Assembly (NCBI GenBank): GCA_030998015.1
Contig: JARWMV010000228.1
Span: 1 to 10,456 of the forward strand
DNA length: 10,456 bases
Origin: Ceratorhiza oryzae-sativae
Lineage: Eukaryota; Basidiomycota; Agaricomycetes; Cantharellales; Ceratobasidiaceae
Direction of reading: 5' to 3'
The notes below the pieces were generated by a model. The model was not told the origin of the DNA and made no database searches. It saw only the letters and a program-made list of their open reading frames with translations. Each line of letters starts with the position of its first letter. Within the stretch, counting starts at the first letter, position 1. Both the position numbers and the translations under genes were made by a program. This document shows, piece after piece, positions 5,298 through 10,430 of this stretch.

Positions 5298-5577
5298 ATT
5301 GATTGATTAAGCTTAGCCATTCGTTTTTCTCTTGCTAATGGAGGAGGATTAAATTCCTCCAGTATTGAGTTGGTATGTTCAGACCGACTCTTTTTAATTA
5401 ATATAAAAGAGACATAGTTTTTTATAAAAAAAAAACAGAACTTAACCGCTACATAAAATGAGAACATATTAAAGATCGATTTTAAATATATTACATGAAA
5501 AAGGATAGATCTATTCCATTTGATTTAATTGGGGGAAAATTTAGGTACACTATTTTAAAATTGAGCAACTAACAAAA
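5298..5577. other. AT-rich spacer
   Basis: No gene is recognised. On the plus strand a 25-codon reading frame (ATG 5495, stop ending 5572; begins MKKDRSIPFDLIGGKF) is bounded by AT-rich DNA. On the minus strand 5279-5467 reads as 62 residues with a hydrophobic start. Neither matches a family that I know, and both depend on AT-rich or repeat sequence. A poly-A run lies at 5427-5436, and a GGAGGA/TCCTCC hairpin at 5341-5360. Confidence 0.4.
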
Positions 5578-5735
5578 TGTAACCGTCGACCCTTTCAAAT
5601 GGACCCCCAATGATTGCAATGCGCGCCACAAAACTTGTGGCGCCATTGACCCCCCACTTGGGGGGGCACTAGGGCCCAAAACCACCGTAAAGGTGCATTT
5701 CGGGCGTCCCCAGCGCGGCCGGCGTCTGATTCCGA
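5578..5735 (+). repeat. ~155-bp dispersed repeat (copy 1)
   Basis: It matches 8311-8460. It begins ACCGTCGACCCTTTC and runs through CCCCAATGATTGCAATGCGC, CAAAACTTGTGG, a CCCCCCACTTGGGGGGG hairpin and CACTAGGGCCC to GGGCGTCCCCAGCGCGGCC. Relative to the other copy it lacks a CCATAATGGATGG-like stretch, has a shorter G run (7 versus 9) and carries 14 extra bases (TAAAGGTGCATTTC, about 5687-5700). Confidence 0.85.
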
Positions 5736-5785
5736 GGTACCCTGGAACTTAAAGTTCCAGGGTACCTCGCAATACCTCGCCGATT
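5730..5785 (-). repeat. Family F hairpin, second filled site
   Basis: Between GATTCCGAG and CAATACCTCG lies a hairpin with GGTACCCTGGAACTT arms, inverse to 1722-1754. The matching segment at 8452-8475 reads GATTCCGAGCAATACCTCG with no hairpin. Confidence 0.82.
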
Positions 5786-5794
5786 ATTGGAGCC

Positions 5795-5837
5795 CTCCGC
5801 GCTTAGGCCGCCCTGCGGGCGATCAAAGAGCGCGGAG
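5795..5837 (+). repeat. Family D hairpin (CTCCGCGCTTAGG)
   Basis: The arms CTCCGCGCT and AGCGCGGAG pair at the base and CGCCC/GGGCG at the tip, with mismatched TTAGGC and ATCAAAG between. Other copies lie at 4203-4245 and, in inverse, at 7360-7402 and 7988-8030. Partial copies are at 727-763 and 4369-4402. Confidence 0.85.
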
Positions 5838-5840
5838 GGG

Positions 5841-6426
5841 TCTCTATTGAAAATTACGATAATACGGAGTCCCCTGCCGCCCACGGCCGCTTTAGCGCTC
5901 TTCCGGCAAAAAGTCCTAGGTATAATTAATTGTACCTAGGCTTTTTGCAGGGGGAAAGTATTACCTTCCGGAAATTATATAGGTTTCCCCCTTCTGGTCC
6001 CATCTTAAGTCTATAAGGACTTCTGAGTTGTTCAGAATTGGCAAACATGGTTAAATTCCAAGTTTTTCGCTAGCTCCGGGTAAAGATCTCGCAATGGTTC
6101 TCTTTGCGCGGTAGCGAAAAAGTAATATTCCGGATTCTTCGAATCGGAACCGGGCCGGCGGAGGATCGTGCTTGCACGATCGTTCGCCGGCCCTTCCGCC
6201 GCCTCCTGTCCCTCTAGGGCAGCTTAGGCAGCTGAGGCAGCTCCGCTCCCTGGATCTCTAGAGATCCAGGAGGCGGGGTATTGCGAGGTAGCCTGGACCC
6301 CCGAGGTTCCAGGCTACCTCGGAATCAAAGTCCATACGGCGGCGGGTCATGGGCCTTCGGTCCTTAAACAAAATGGGGTTATATTATTGATGAGATCGTA
6401 GTTCTCACCTAGGACGGGTTATATTA
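5841..6426. other. Hairpin-rich spacer upstream of tRNA-Gln
   Basis: No protein gene is seen. Strong hairpins occur at 5907-5948 (CAAAAAG-CCTAGGTA arms), 6063-6121 (TTTTTCGCTA/TAGCGAAAAA with a 40-nt loop), 6152-6193 (GGGCCGGCG arms around GATCGTGC/GCACGATC) and 6249-6270 (a perfect TGGATCTCTAGAGATCCA palindrome with two further pairs). A family F relative with altered arms lies at 6285-6319. The AT-rich part 5960-6060 has two small stem-loops and could be part of an RNA that I cannot name. GGGTTATATTA occurs twice just before the tRNA. Confidence 0.5.
6283..6335 (-). repeat. Family F variant hairpin, third filled site
   Basis: The arms read GAGGTAGCCTGGA and its complement, where the other copies have GAGGTACCCTGGA: the base change is matched on the opposite arm. 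The flank GGACTTTGATTCCGAG (in inverse) is found at 9474-9489 followed directly by CAATC, another empty-site counterpart. Confidence 0.8.
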
Positions 6427-6503
6427 TGAGTTGTAGTTTAATTAGGAAAAACACCAATCTTTGGCGTTGGCTTCGCATACCAGTTCGAATCTGGTCGACT
6501 CAG
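6427..6503 (+). tRNA. trnQ(uug): tRNA-Gln (anticodon UUG)
   Basis: The acceptor TGAGTTG/CGACTCA pairs fully (one G:U). The D stem GTTT/AAAC, the anticodon stem CCAAT/GTTGG with loop CTTTGGC, and the T arm ACCAG-TTCGAAT-CTGGT are all good. By standard numbering the anticodon is UUG. The region between anticodon and T stems (CTTCGCAT) is 8 nt, longer than the usual 4-5. A reading as proline (UGG) would need a shifted loop and fits the stem less well. It decodes CAA/CAG. Confidence 0.87.
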
Positions 6504-6535
6504 GTAAATTAACCCCTGCGGCCCTATATCCGCTC

Positions 6536-6709
6536 CCCGCCGGCGTTAGAGGGAATCCTAAAGATTCCCTCGTAGAAAATGACGACCGTTCGTCATTTTC
6601 AGCCGGCGGCTAAATATCGATATTATGCCGCGCACTAGCAATCGCAAACGGTTGCGATTGCTCACGTTGGTTGGTGGGACAAGTCCCACCAGCAACTAAC
6701 GCGCGCGGG
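6536..6709 (-). repeat. Family A five-hairpin element, copy 3
   Basis: This is a full 174-bp copy in reverse orientation. Its flanks GCTC...GAGC (6532-6535 and 6710-6714) are themselves complementary, so it may have landed in a palindrome. Confidence 0.92.
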
Positions 6710-6742
6710 GAGCGGGCCGGGTGGCTCGCAGGGGCTCCGCCC

Positions 6743-6819
6743 GAAAACCCAAGGGAAAACCCAAGGGAAAACCCAAGGGAAAACCCAAGGGAAAACCCAA
6801 GGGAAAACCCAAGGGAAAA
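6743..6819 (+). repeat. 12-bp tandem repeat (GAAAACCCAAGG), six copies plus a partial
   Basis: Units start at 6743, 6755, 6767, 6779, 6791 and 6803 and are identical, followed by GAAAA. A single unit, GGGAAAACCCAA, occurs at 9351-9362 upstream of tRNA-Ala. The reading frame across it (ENPR repeats) is a consequence of the 12-bp period. Confidence 0.95.
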
Positions 6820-6825
6820 TCAATA

Positions 6826-6854
6826 TTTCTCCGGGCCTGCGGTCAATGAAAAGC
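6826..6854 (+). repeat. Segment shared with the HEG1 insertion (TTCTCCGGGCCTGCGG)
   Basis: The segment matches 650-684 except for one base near its right end (A versus T) and leads in both places into CCCTAACCCTG. It shows that this short stretch travels with the family B/E end. Confidence 0.75.
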
Positions 6855-6990
6855 TACCCTAACCCTGTCGAAGAGTATTCACCCTCAAGCTTCGGAGCCG
6901 TCTGTGTACGGCTTAAGCCGCACACAGACGTCTCCTCTACAAGCGTGAAATTGTTGCACGTACGTGCAACAACTTCTAGGGGACGGGTCA
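6855..6990 (-). repeat. Family B module, copy 3
   Basis: This is the inverse of 1922-2057, including the GAGTATTCACCCTC segment and the 22-bp palindrome (6951-6972). It is followed by unassigned sequence from 6991. Confidence 0.88.
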
Positions 6991-7299
6991 GGAAAAATAG
7001 GGGTCATACTTCAATTTAGGAAGGGACGGCATTGGATGCCGTCCATCAAGTTAGAGAGGCGGCAAATCCAACCAAGTCTGCTTTTTAATTTAGTTGGTCT
7101 GTCCAGATCAAGTCCTTCAGACCCTCTCCGGATCCCCAAGGAGCCCTTCGGTCCCGGCGGGGTTGCTCCCTTGATTTAGCCTGGGCCCACGCCCTTTATG
7201 GAGGGTCCTCCTGACAATCAGGGGAAATATTTCGGCGCACATATAACCCGGATGCAGGTTCCGAGGCCGCCCCTCTGGCAGCGAACGATCTTTGTAAAT
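6991..7299. other. Unassigned spacer
   Basis: No gene is recognised. It contains a GACGGCAT/ATGCCGTC hairpin (7026-7044), a third TTGGTCTG...CCAGATCAA hairpin (7093-7112), and GC-rich segments with short inverted repeats around 7120-7210. The moderate base composition could hide an RNA fragment, but nothing identifies one. Confidence 0.4.
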
Positions 7300-7716
7300 C
7301 TCCTACCCTAACCCTGTCGTCAGCGTGTACAAGTACACGCTGCTAGGGAACCTCTTCCCCTCCGCGCTCTTTGATCGCCCGCAGGGCGGCCTAAGCGCGG
7401 AGTGCTTCGGAGCCGTCTGTGTACGGCTTAAGCCGCACACAGACGTCTCCTCTACAAGCGTGAAATTGTTGCACGTACGTGCAACAACTTCTAGGGGACG
7501 GGTCAAGAATCGGTGCTTTGCGAAGGCCCGCGCGCGTTAGTTGCTGGTGGGACTTGTCCCACCAACCAACGTGAGCAATCGCAACCGTTTGCGATTGCTA
7601 GTGCGCGGCATAATATCGATATTTAGCCGCCGGCTGAAAATGACGAACGGTCGTCATTTTCTACGAGGGAATCTTTAGGATTCCCTCTAACGCCGGCGGG
7701 CGACGATTCAGTGGGG
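7300..7716 (-). repeat. Long inverted repeat, right arm (~417 bp)
   Basis: This arm is the inverse of 3889-4305 and ends in a full family A copy. The arms are 2,994 bp apart. The arm lies outside any endonuclease sequence, unlike its partner. Confidence 0.9.
7527..7700 (+). repeat. Family A five-hairpin element, copy 4
   Basis: This is a full-length copy within the right arm of the long inverted repeat. It is preceded by CACCGATTC-linker sequence in inverse and followed by CGACGATTC. Confidence 0.92.
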
Positions 7717-7935
7717 AGGTATAACCTAGAATTTATGCCGGGGCCGTCGCTACACGACGGTCTCCGGCGAAGACGGGTTACATTTTCCAAATGTGCTGTG
7801 TTACCGTATCTTATCCTTAAATAAATATAACTTGAGGCGGAGCTGCGATCGTAGGCGGGCACGGGTAAGCAAAATTTTATCAGCAGAGGGGGGAAATCAG
7901 AGCTATTACAATTTGTTTTATCTGCTGAATTAAGC
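7717..7935. other. Spacer with the CTTGAGGCGGAGCTGCGATC unit
   Basis: A GCCG...CGGC hairpin group (7737-7772) is followed by AT-rich sequence. The unit at 7826-7868 matches 2602-2643, including its TATAA left flank. The sequence 7870-7932 has TATCAGCAGA/TCTGCTGA arms (about 7879-7888 and 7921-7928). No gene is seen. Confidence 0.5.
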
Positions 7936-8036
7936 CTAACCCTGTCGTCAGCGTGTACAAGTACACGCTGCTAGGGAACCTCTTCCCCTCCGCGCTCTTT
8001 GATCGCCCGCAGGGCGGCCTAAGCGCGGAGGGCTCC
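7936..8036 (-). repeat. Family E plus D composite module
   Basis: CCTAACCCTGTCG leads into the CAGCGTGTAC hairpin (7949-7970), then CTAGGGAACCTCTT, then a family D hairpin (7988-8030) in the orientation opposite to that of the related module at 691-763. Two modules with the same left part thus carry the D hairpin flipped. Confidence 0.85.
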
Positions 8037-8038
8037 CA

Positions 8039-8077
8039 CTAATCGATGATTTGCGAAGGCAAATCTACATCGATTAG
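8039..8077 (-). repeat. Family C hairpin, arm variant
   Basis: The core ATTTGCGAAGGCAAAT is the same as at 5252-5292, but the outer arms are CTAATCGATG and CATCGATTAG instead of GAGAATCGATG and its complement. Both arms have changed together. Confidence 0.85.
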
Positions 8078-8251
8078 CGGGGGCCTGTAAGGGAAGAGTC
8101 CGATTTGGCGCAAATCGGGGGTCAGGAATCTGAGTCGTTCTTCTGTTGGATTACCTTCAAGGACGGAAATCCTGTATACCGCGACCCCGGAGGGCCTCCT
8201 GTGTCATCTTTGATGATCAGAAGTGGTAAACAGACGGTTCCGGCTGTCTCA

Positions 8252-8309
8252 CACCAAGTCATCGGTGTAATCCTTTGTTTTTTTTTTAGATTTGAACAAG
8301 GAATTGTTC
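8252..8309 (+). pseudogene. Possible LAGLIDADG endonuclease remnant (HEG3)
   Basis: The translation HQVIGVILC, then three Phe from a T run, then RFEQGIV resembles the HEG2 stretch that begins KDILIGLIL and ends in KFEQGLI, with the residues between the helix and FEQG missing. Sequence similarity is clearest over GATTTGAACAAGGAATTGTTC. It stops where the ~155-bp dispersed repeat begins (about 8310). It lies ~340 nt upstream of tRNA-Lys, echoing the HEG-before-tRNA order at the two clear loci. The upstream open stretch 8105-8250 is of unknown origin. The match is short, so this is a tentative call. Confidence 0.4.
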
Positions 8310-8310
8310 T

Positions 8311-8460
8311 TACCGTCGACCCTTTCCCATAATGGATGGAAATGGACCCCAATGATTGCAATGCGCGCCACAAAACTTGTGGCGCCATTGACCCCCCACT
8401 TGGGGGGGGGCACTAGGGCCCAAAACCACCGGGCGTCCCCAGCGCGGCCGGCGTCTGATT
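8311..8460 (+). repeat. ~155-bp dispersed repeat (copy 2)
   Basis: It corresponds to 5578-5735, with indels in the G run and two short segments. It continues into GATTCCGAGCAATACCTCG, the family F empty site. Confidence 0.85.
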
Positions 8461-8548
8461 CCGAGCAATACCTCGCGGCCAGAGGGGCCGCCTCGGGCGT
8501 GGGGTATGGGCCCGAGCGGAGCGACGGTCCCTAACCCCACGGGAGGGA
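8452..8548 (-). repeat. Family H module, short variant
   Basis: This is the inverse of the CCCGTGGGG...CCCCACG hairpin in the 135-bp repeat (1600-1652, 5119-5171). One base of the inner loop differs (GTCGCTCC versus GTCGGTCC). The GGCGCCTGATTCC hairpin and neighbouring bases are replaced by a CCGAGGCGGCCCC/GGCCGC segment. Confidence 0.8.
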
Positions 8549-8650
8549 ATATTTCAGCGTACTTTAACCCGTGGGTTTGGATATCGAGCCCGCTATTTCA
8601 GCCAGGCCAGCGCACAGCGCTGATCCAGGCGAGTACAGGTCAAATTCAAA
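8549..8650. other. Spacer upstream of tRNA-Lys
   Basis: The GCGCTGATCCAGGCGAGTAC segment (8617-8636) is found in inverse at 9149-9168. A TCAGCCAGGCC...GATCCAGGCGA imperfect stem surrounds GCGCACAGCGC. No gene is seen. Confidence 0.45.
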
Positions 8651-8723
8651 GGAAACAGAACTCGGGTGGTTGAGTGTCTCCCTTTTAAGGAGAACGTCAG
8701 TGGTTCGAACCCACTTGTTTCCA
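8651..8723 (+). tRNA. trnK(uuu): tRNA-Lys (anticodon UUU)
   Basis: The acceptor GGAAACA/TGTTTCC, D stem ACTC/GAGT, anticodon stem TCTCC/GGAGA with loop CTTTTAA, and T arm AGTGG-TTCGAAC-CCACT are all fully paired. The anticodon UUU reads AAA/AAG. It is the best-formed tRNA in the window. Confidence 0.96.
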
Positions 8724-8880
8724 AAATTCTGAAGATTTAATTTCAATCTGGAAAACGTGCTATATTTTAACTGCAGTACTCCAAATTGGTTATGGGCTGT
8801 AAGTTTTTACACCATTTTGGTGAAAGTAAGGGTAATCCAGATAAGCCCCGCCAGATATGCAGGTTGTGGAAAGAACCTAC
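8724..8880. other. Spacer downstream of tRNA-Lys
   Basis: TTTCAATCTGGAAAAC at 8741-8756 is a relative of the recurring TCTCCATCTGGAAGAC motif. Beyond it, 8757-8875 is unassigned unique sequence with a TTACACC/GGTGAAAGTAA imperfect stem-loop (about 8807-8829). No gene is recognised. Confidence 0.45.
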
Positions 8881-8925
8881 TGCCCCCCAAACAATGCAGC
8901 GTAGCTGCACATGTTTGGGGGTCAG
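8881..8925 (+). repeat. Family I palindrome (CCCCCCAAAC)
   Basis: The arms CCCCCCAAACA and TGTTTGGGGG surround a GCAGCGTAGCTGC core. It is the same as at 1477-1520, 1540-1583 and 9636-9684, and relatives with the core in the opposite orientation or altered lie at 496-537 and 791-833. Confidence 0.87.
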
Positions 8926-8939
8926 TTGTCATTGAGTGA

Positions 8940-9377
8940 CGCAGTCGTGTGGGCATAACCGCGCCATGATAATATTCCCGGCGCGGGGGGTTTCCCTAAA
9001 AATGAAGTTCTTCTGGGGAGGAAATTAGTCTCCACCCTTGATTATGATGAATATATACGACAAAACCAGTACTACCCAGTCCAAGGTGAGCTGATAAATT
9101 GGAAATGAAGCGTCACAAATAAATCATCTAGGGTGAGAATATTTCCCGTACTCGCCTGGATCAGCGCGGAGCGTTGACTCAGGCGAGGGCGGGTTCGTAG
9201 AACCCTCCGGAGGAAAAATAAGGACGCGGCTTAAATTTTATGGGCAGCACTCAGTGCTGTCCTCAAAAAATCGCCGATATTTCAATAAAAGAAATATAAT
9301 ACGACCTCTGCTACGATCGATTTCGAAGAAATCGGCCCTGCAAAGTTCCGGGGAAAACCCAATCAATTTACATTGAA
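8940..9377. other. Unassigned spacer upstream of tRNA-Ala
   Basis: No gene is recognised. Elements seen are a CGCGCC...GGCGCG hairpin (8961-8987) and a GTTCTTCTGG...AGTCTCCACC unit (9007-9036) like the one at 2201-2235. A CGCCTGGATCAGCGC segment shared with 8617-8636 follows, then GGGTTC-TAGAACCC (9191-9204) and CAGCACTCAGTGCTG (9244-9258). The stretch ends with CGATTTCGAAGAAATCG and a single GGGAAAACCCAA unit (9351-9362). The AT-rich stretch 9040-9145 is unique. Confidence 0.45.
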
Positions 9378-9448
9378 GGGGGAATATGATAATGGTAATC
9401 TATTGTGTTTGCATCACAAAGATGATAGTTCGATTCTATCTTTCTCCA
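9378..9448 (+). tRNA. trnA(ugc): tRNA-Ala (anticodon UGC)
   Basis: The acceptor GGGGGAA/TTTCTCC includes G3:U70, the alanine identity pair. The anticodon stem TTGTG/CACAA and loop TTTGCAT give UGC. The T arm GATAG-TTCGATT-CTATC is perfect. The D stem has three good pairs (GAT/ATC) and one T:T at its base. It decodes GCN alanine codons. Confidence 0.93.
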
Positions 9449-9555
9449 AGCTTAATACACCCCGCGGCAGTAAGGACTTTGATTCCGAGCAATCAGAGTC
9501 CAAATTTCACCTCGACTGTGGGCGGCTTTAGCCGCCCACAGGCTCGGTCACCGTA
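9449..9555. other. Spacer with a GTGGGCGGC hairpin
   Basis: GGACTTTGATTCCGAGCAATC (9474-9494) is the empty counterpart of the family F site at 6283-6335. A perfect 11-bp stem CTGTGGGCGGC/GCCGCCCACAG with a TTTA loop lies at 9516-9541. Confidence 0.7.
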
Positions 9556-9700
9556 GACCCCTGACATTGCCGCGCGCGTTAGAGGGAATCTTTAGGATTC
9601 CCTCTAACGCCGGCGGGCATTACAATATCGGGGGGTTGCTGCCCACCAAACAATGCAGCGTAGCTGCACATGTTTGGGGGTCAGTAGACCCCTGACATTG
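9556..9700 (+). repeat. Composite module like 1392-1540
   Basis: It repeats TAGACCCC-GACATTG, a family A short form (9570-9617), the CAATATCGGGGGG arm and a family I palindrome. A second TAGACCCCTGACATTG then runs directly into a full family A element at 9701, where the 1530 copy continues with CTGCCC. Confidence 0.86.
9570..9617 (+). repeat. Family A short form (48 bp), copy 2
   Basis: It is the same as 1407-1454, with the same left (GACATTG) and right (CATTACAATATCGGGG) flanks, so the two belong to one duplicated composite module. Confidence 0.85.
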
Positions 9701-9873
9701 CCGCGCGCGTTAGTTGCTGGTGGGACTTGTCCCACCAACCAACGTGAGCAATCGCAACCGTTTGCGATTGCTAGTGCGCGGCATAATATCGATATTTAGC
9801 CGCCGGCTGAAAATGACGAACGGTCGTCATTTTCTACGAGGGAATCTTTAGGATTCCCTCTAACGCCGGCGGG
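9701..9873 (+). repeat. Family A five-hairpin element, copy 5
   Basis: This is a full copy, placed after TAGACCCCTGACATTG and followed by GAGCGGATCTAGGG. The right flank GGAGCGG is in inverse the left flank of copy 3 (CCGCTCC at 6530-6536). Confidence 0.92.
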
Positions 9874-9923
9874 GAGCGGATCTAGGGTCGCAGGGGTTAA
9901 ATTTAGTGACCCTTATAAGTCAA

Positions 9924-9995
9924 GCTCCGATAGCTTAGTGGTGAAAGCACTATTGTGAAGTAATAGTGACGGGCGTTCGATTCTCTCTCGGAGCA
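9924..9995 (+). tRNA. trnF(gaa): tRNA-Phe (anticodon GAA)
   Basis: The acceptor GCTCCGA/TCGGAGC, D stem GCTT/AAGC and anticodon stem CTATT/AATAG pair perfectly; the loop GTGAAGT gives GAA. The T stem GGGCG/CTCTC has one C:U mismatch and one G:U. It decodes UUU/UUC. Confidence 0.94.
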
Positions 9996-10024
9996 TTTTT
10001 AAGGCATCTATGAAGCTGAACCCT

Positions 10025-10048
10025 ACCCTATCTCGTATCAACTACTCT
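10025..10048 (+). repeat. 24-bp post-tRNA motif, copy 2
   Basis: It begins ACCCTATCTCGTATCAAC and differs from 4597-4620 by two transitions. Its right end, CTACTCT, abuts GAAGTTGTTGC of the family B module. Confidence 0.7.
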
Positions 10049-10140
10049 GAAGTTGTTGCACGTACGTGCAACAATTTCACGCTTGTAGAGGAGACGTCTG
10101 TGTGCGGCTTAAGCCGTACACAGACGGCTCCGAAGCTTGA
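10049..10140 (+). repeat. Family B module, truncated copy
   Basis: It starts inside the GAAGTTGTTGC segment, lacking the GACCCGTCCCCTA start, and carries the 22-bp palindrome (10053-10074) and the GTCTGTGTGCGGC hairpin. It breaks off after CCGAAGCTTGAG, short of the CCCTAACCC-type end. Confidence 0.85.
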
Positions 10141-10160
10141 GTCGAACCGTGGTTTAGCGT

Positions 10161-10333
10161 CCGCGCGCGTTAGTTGCTGGTGGGACTTGTCCCACCAACC
10201 AACGTGAGCAATCGCAACCGTTTGCGATTGCTAGTGCGCGGCATAATATCGATATTTAGCCGCCGGCTGAAAATGACGAACGGTCGTCATTTTCTACGAG
10301 GGAATCTTTAGGATTCCCTCTAACGCCGGCGGG
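10161..10333 (+). repeat. Family A five-hairpin element, copy 6
   Basis: This is a full copy in + orientation, directly followed by ACCCGTGCACGCC, the end of the family G module. Confidence 0.92.
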
Positions 10334-10430
10334 ACCCGTGCACGCCTGCGAACGCCTTGGCTTGCCAAGGCGGCCCTGGCGTGCGCGCGGCTCGCCGCGA
10401 ACGCGGCCTCGTTAACAATGCCCACGGGTC
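10334..10430 (-). repeat. Family G module
   Basis: ACCCGTGCACGCCTGCGAAC, a CGCCTTGG/CCAAGGCG hairpin and CCCTGGCGTGCGCGCGG repeat in inverse the right part of HEG2 insertion 2 (3745-3807). The hairpin loop differs (CTTG here, CTTAAG there). A CTCGCCGCGAACGCGGC segment and GCCCACGGGT follow. The last ~25 bp of the window are unassigned. Confidence 0.78.

Noticed and set aside
5279..5467. Minus-strand 62-residue frame with a hydrophobic start
   Set aside because: The end lies in a family C hairpin and the start in AT-rich sequence with a homopolymer; there is no recognisable family.
5495..5572. 25-codon plus-strand frame starting MKKDRSIPF
   Set aside because: It is too short to call without a homologue; kept only as a note in the spacer description.
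6427..6503. Reading the tRNA at 6427 as tRNA-Pro (UGG)
   Set aside because: With the fully paired CCAAT/GTTGG stem the loop places UUG at positions 34-36; UGG would need a one-base shift.
6671..6862. Protein with ENPR repeats
   Set aside because: It is the translation of the 12-bp tandem repeat plus family A and B repeat edges.
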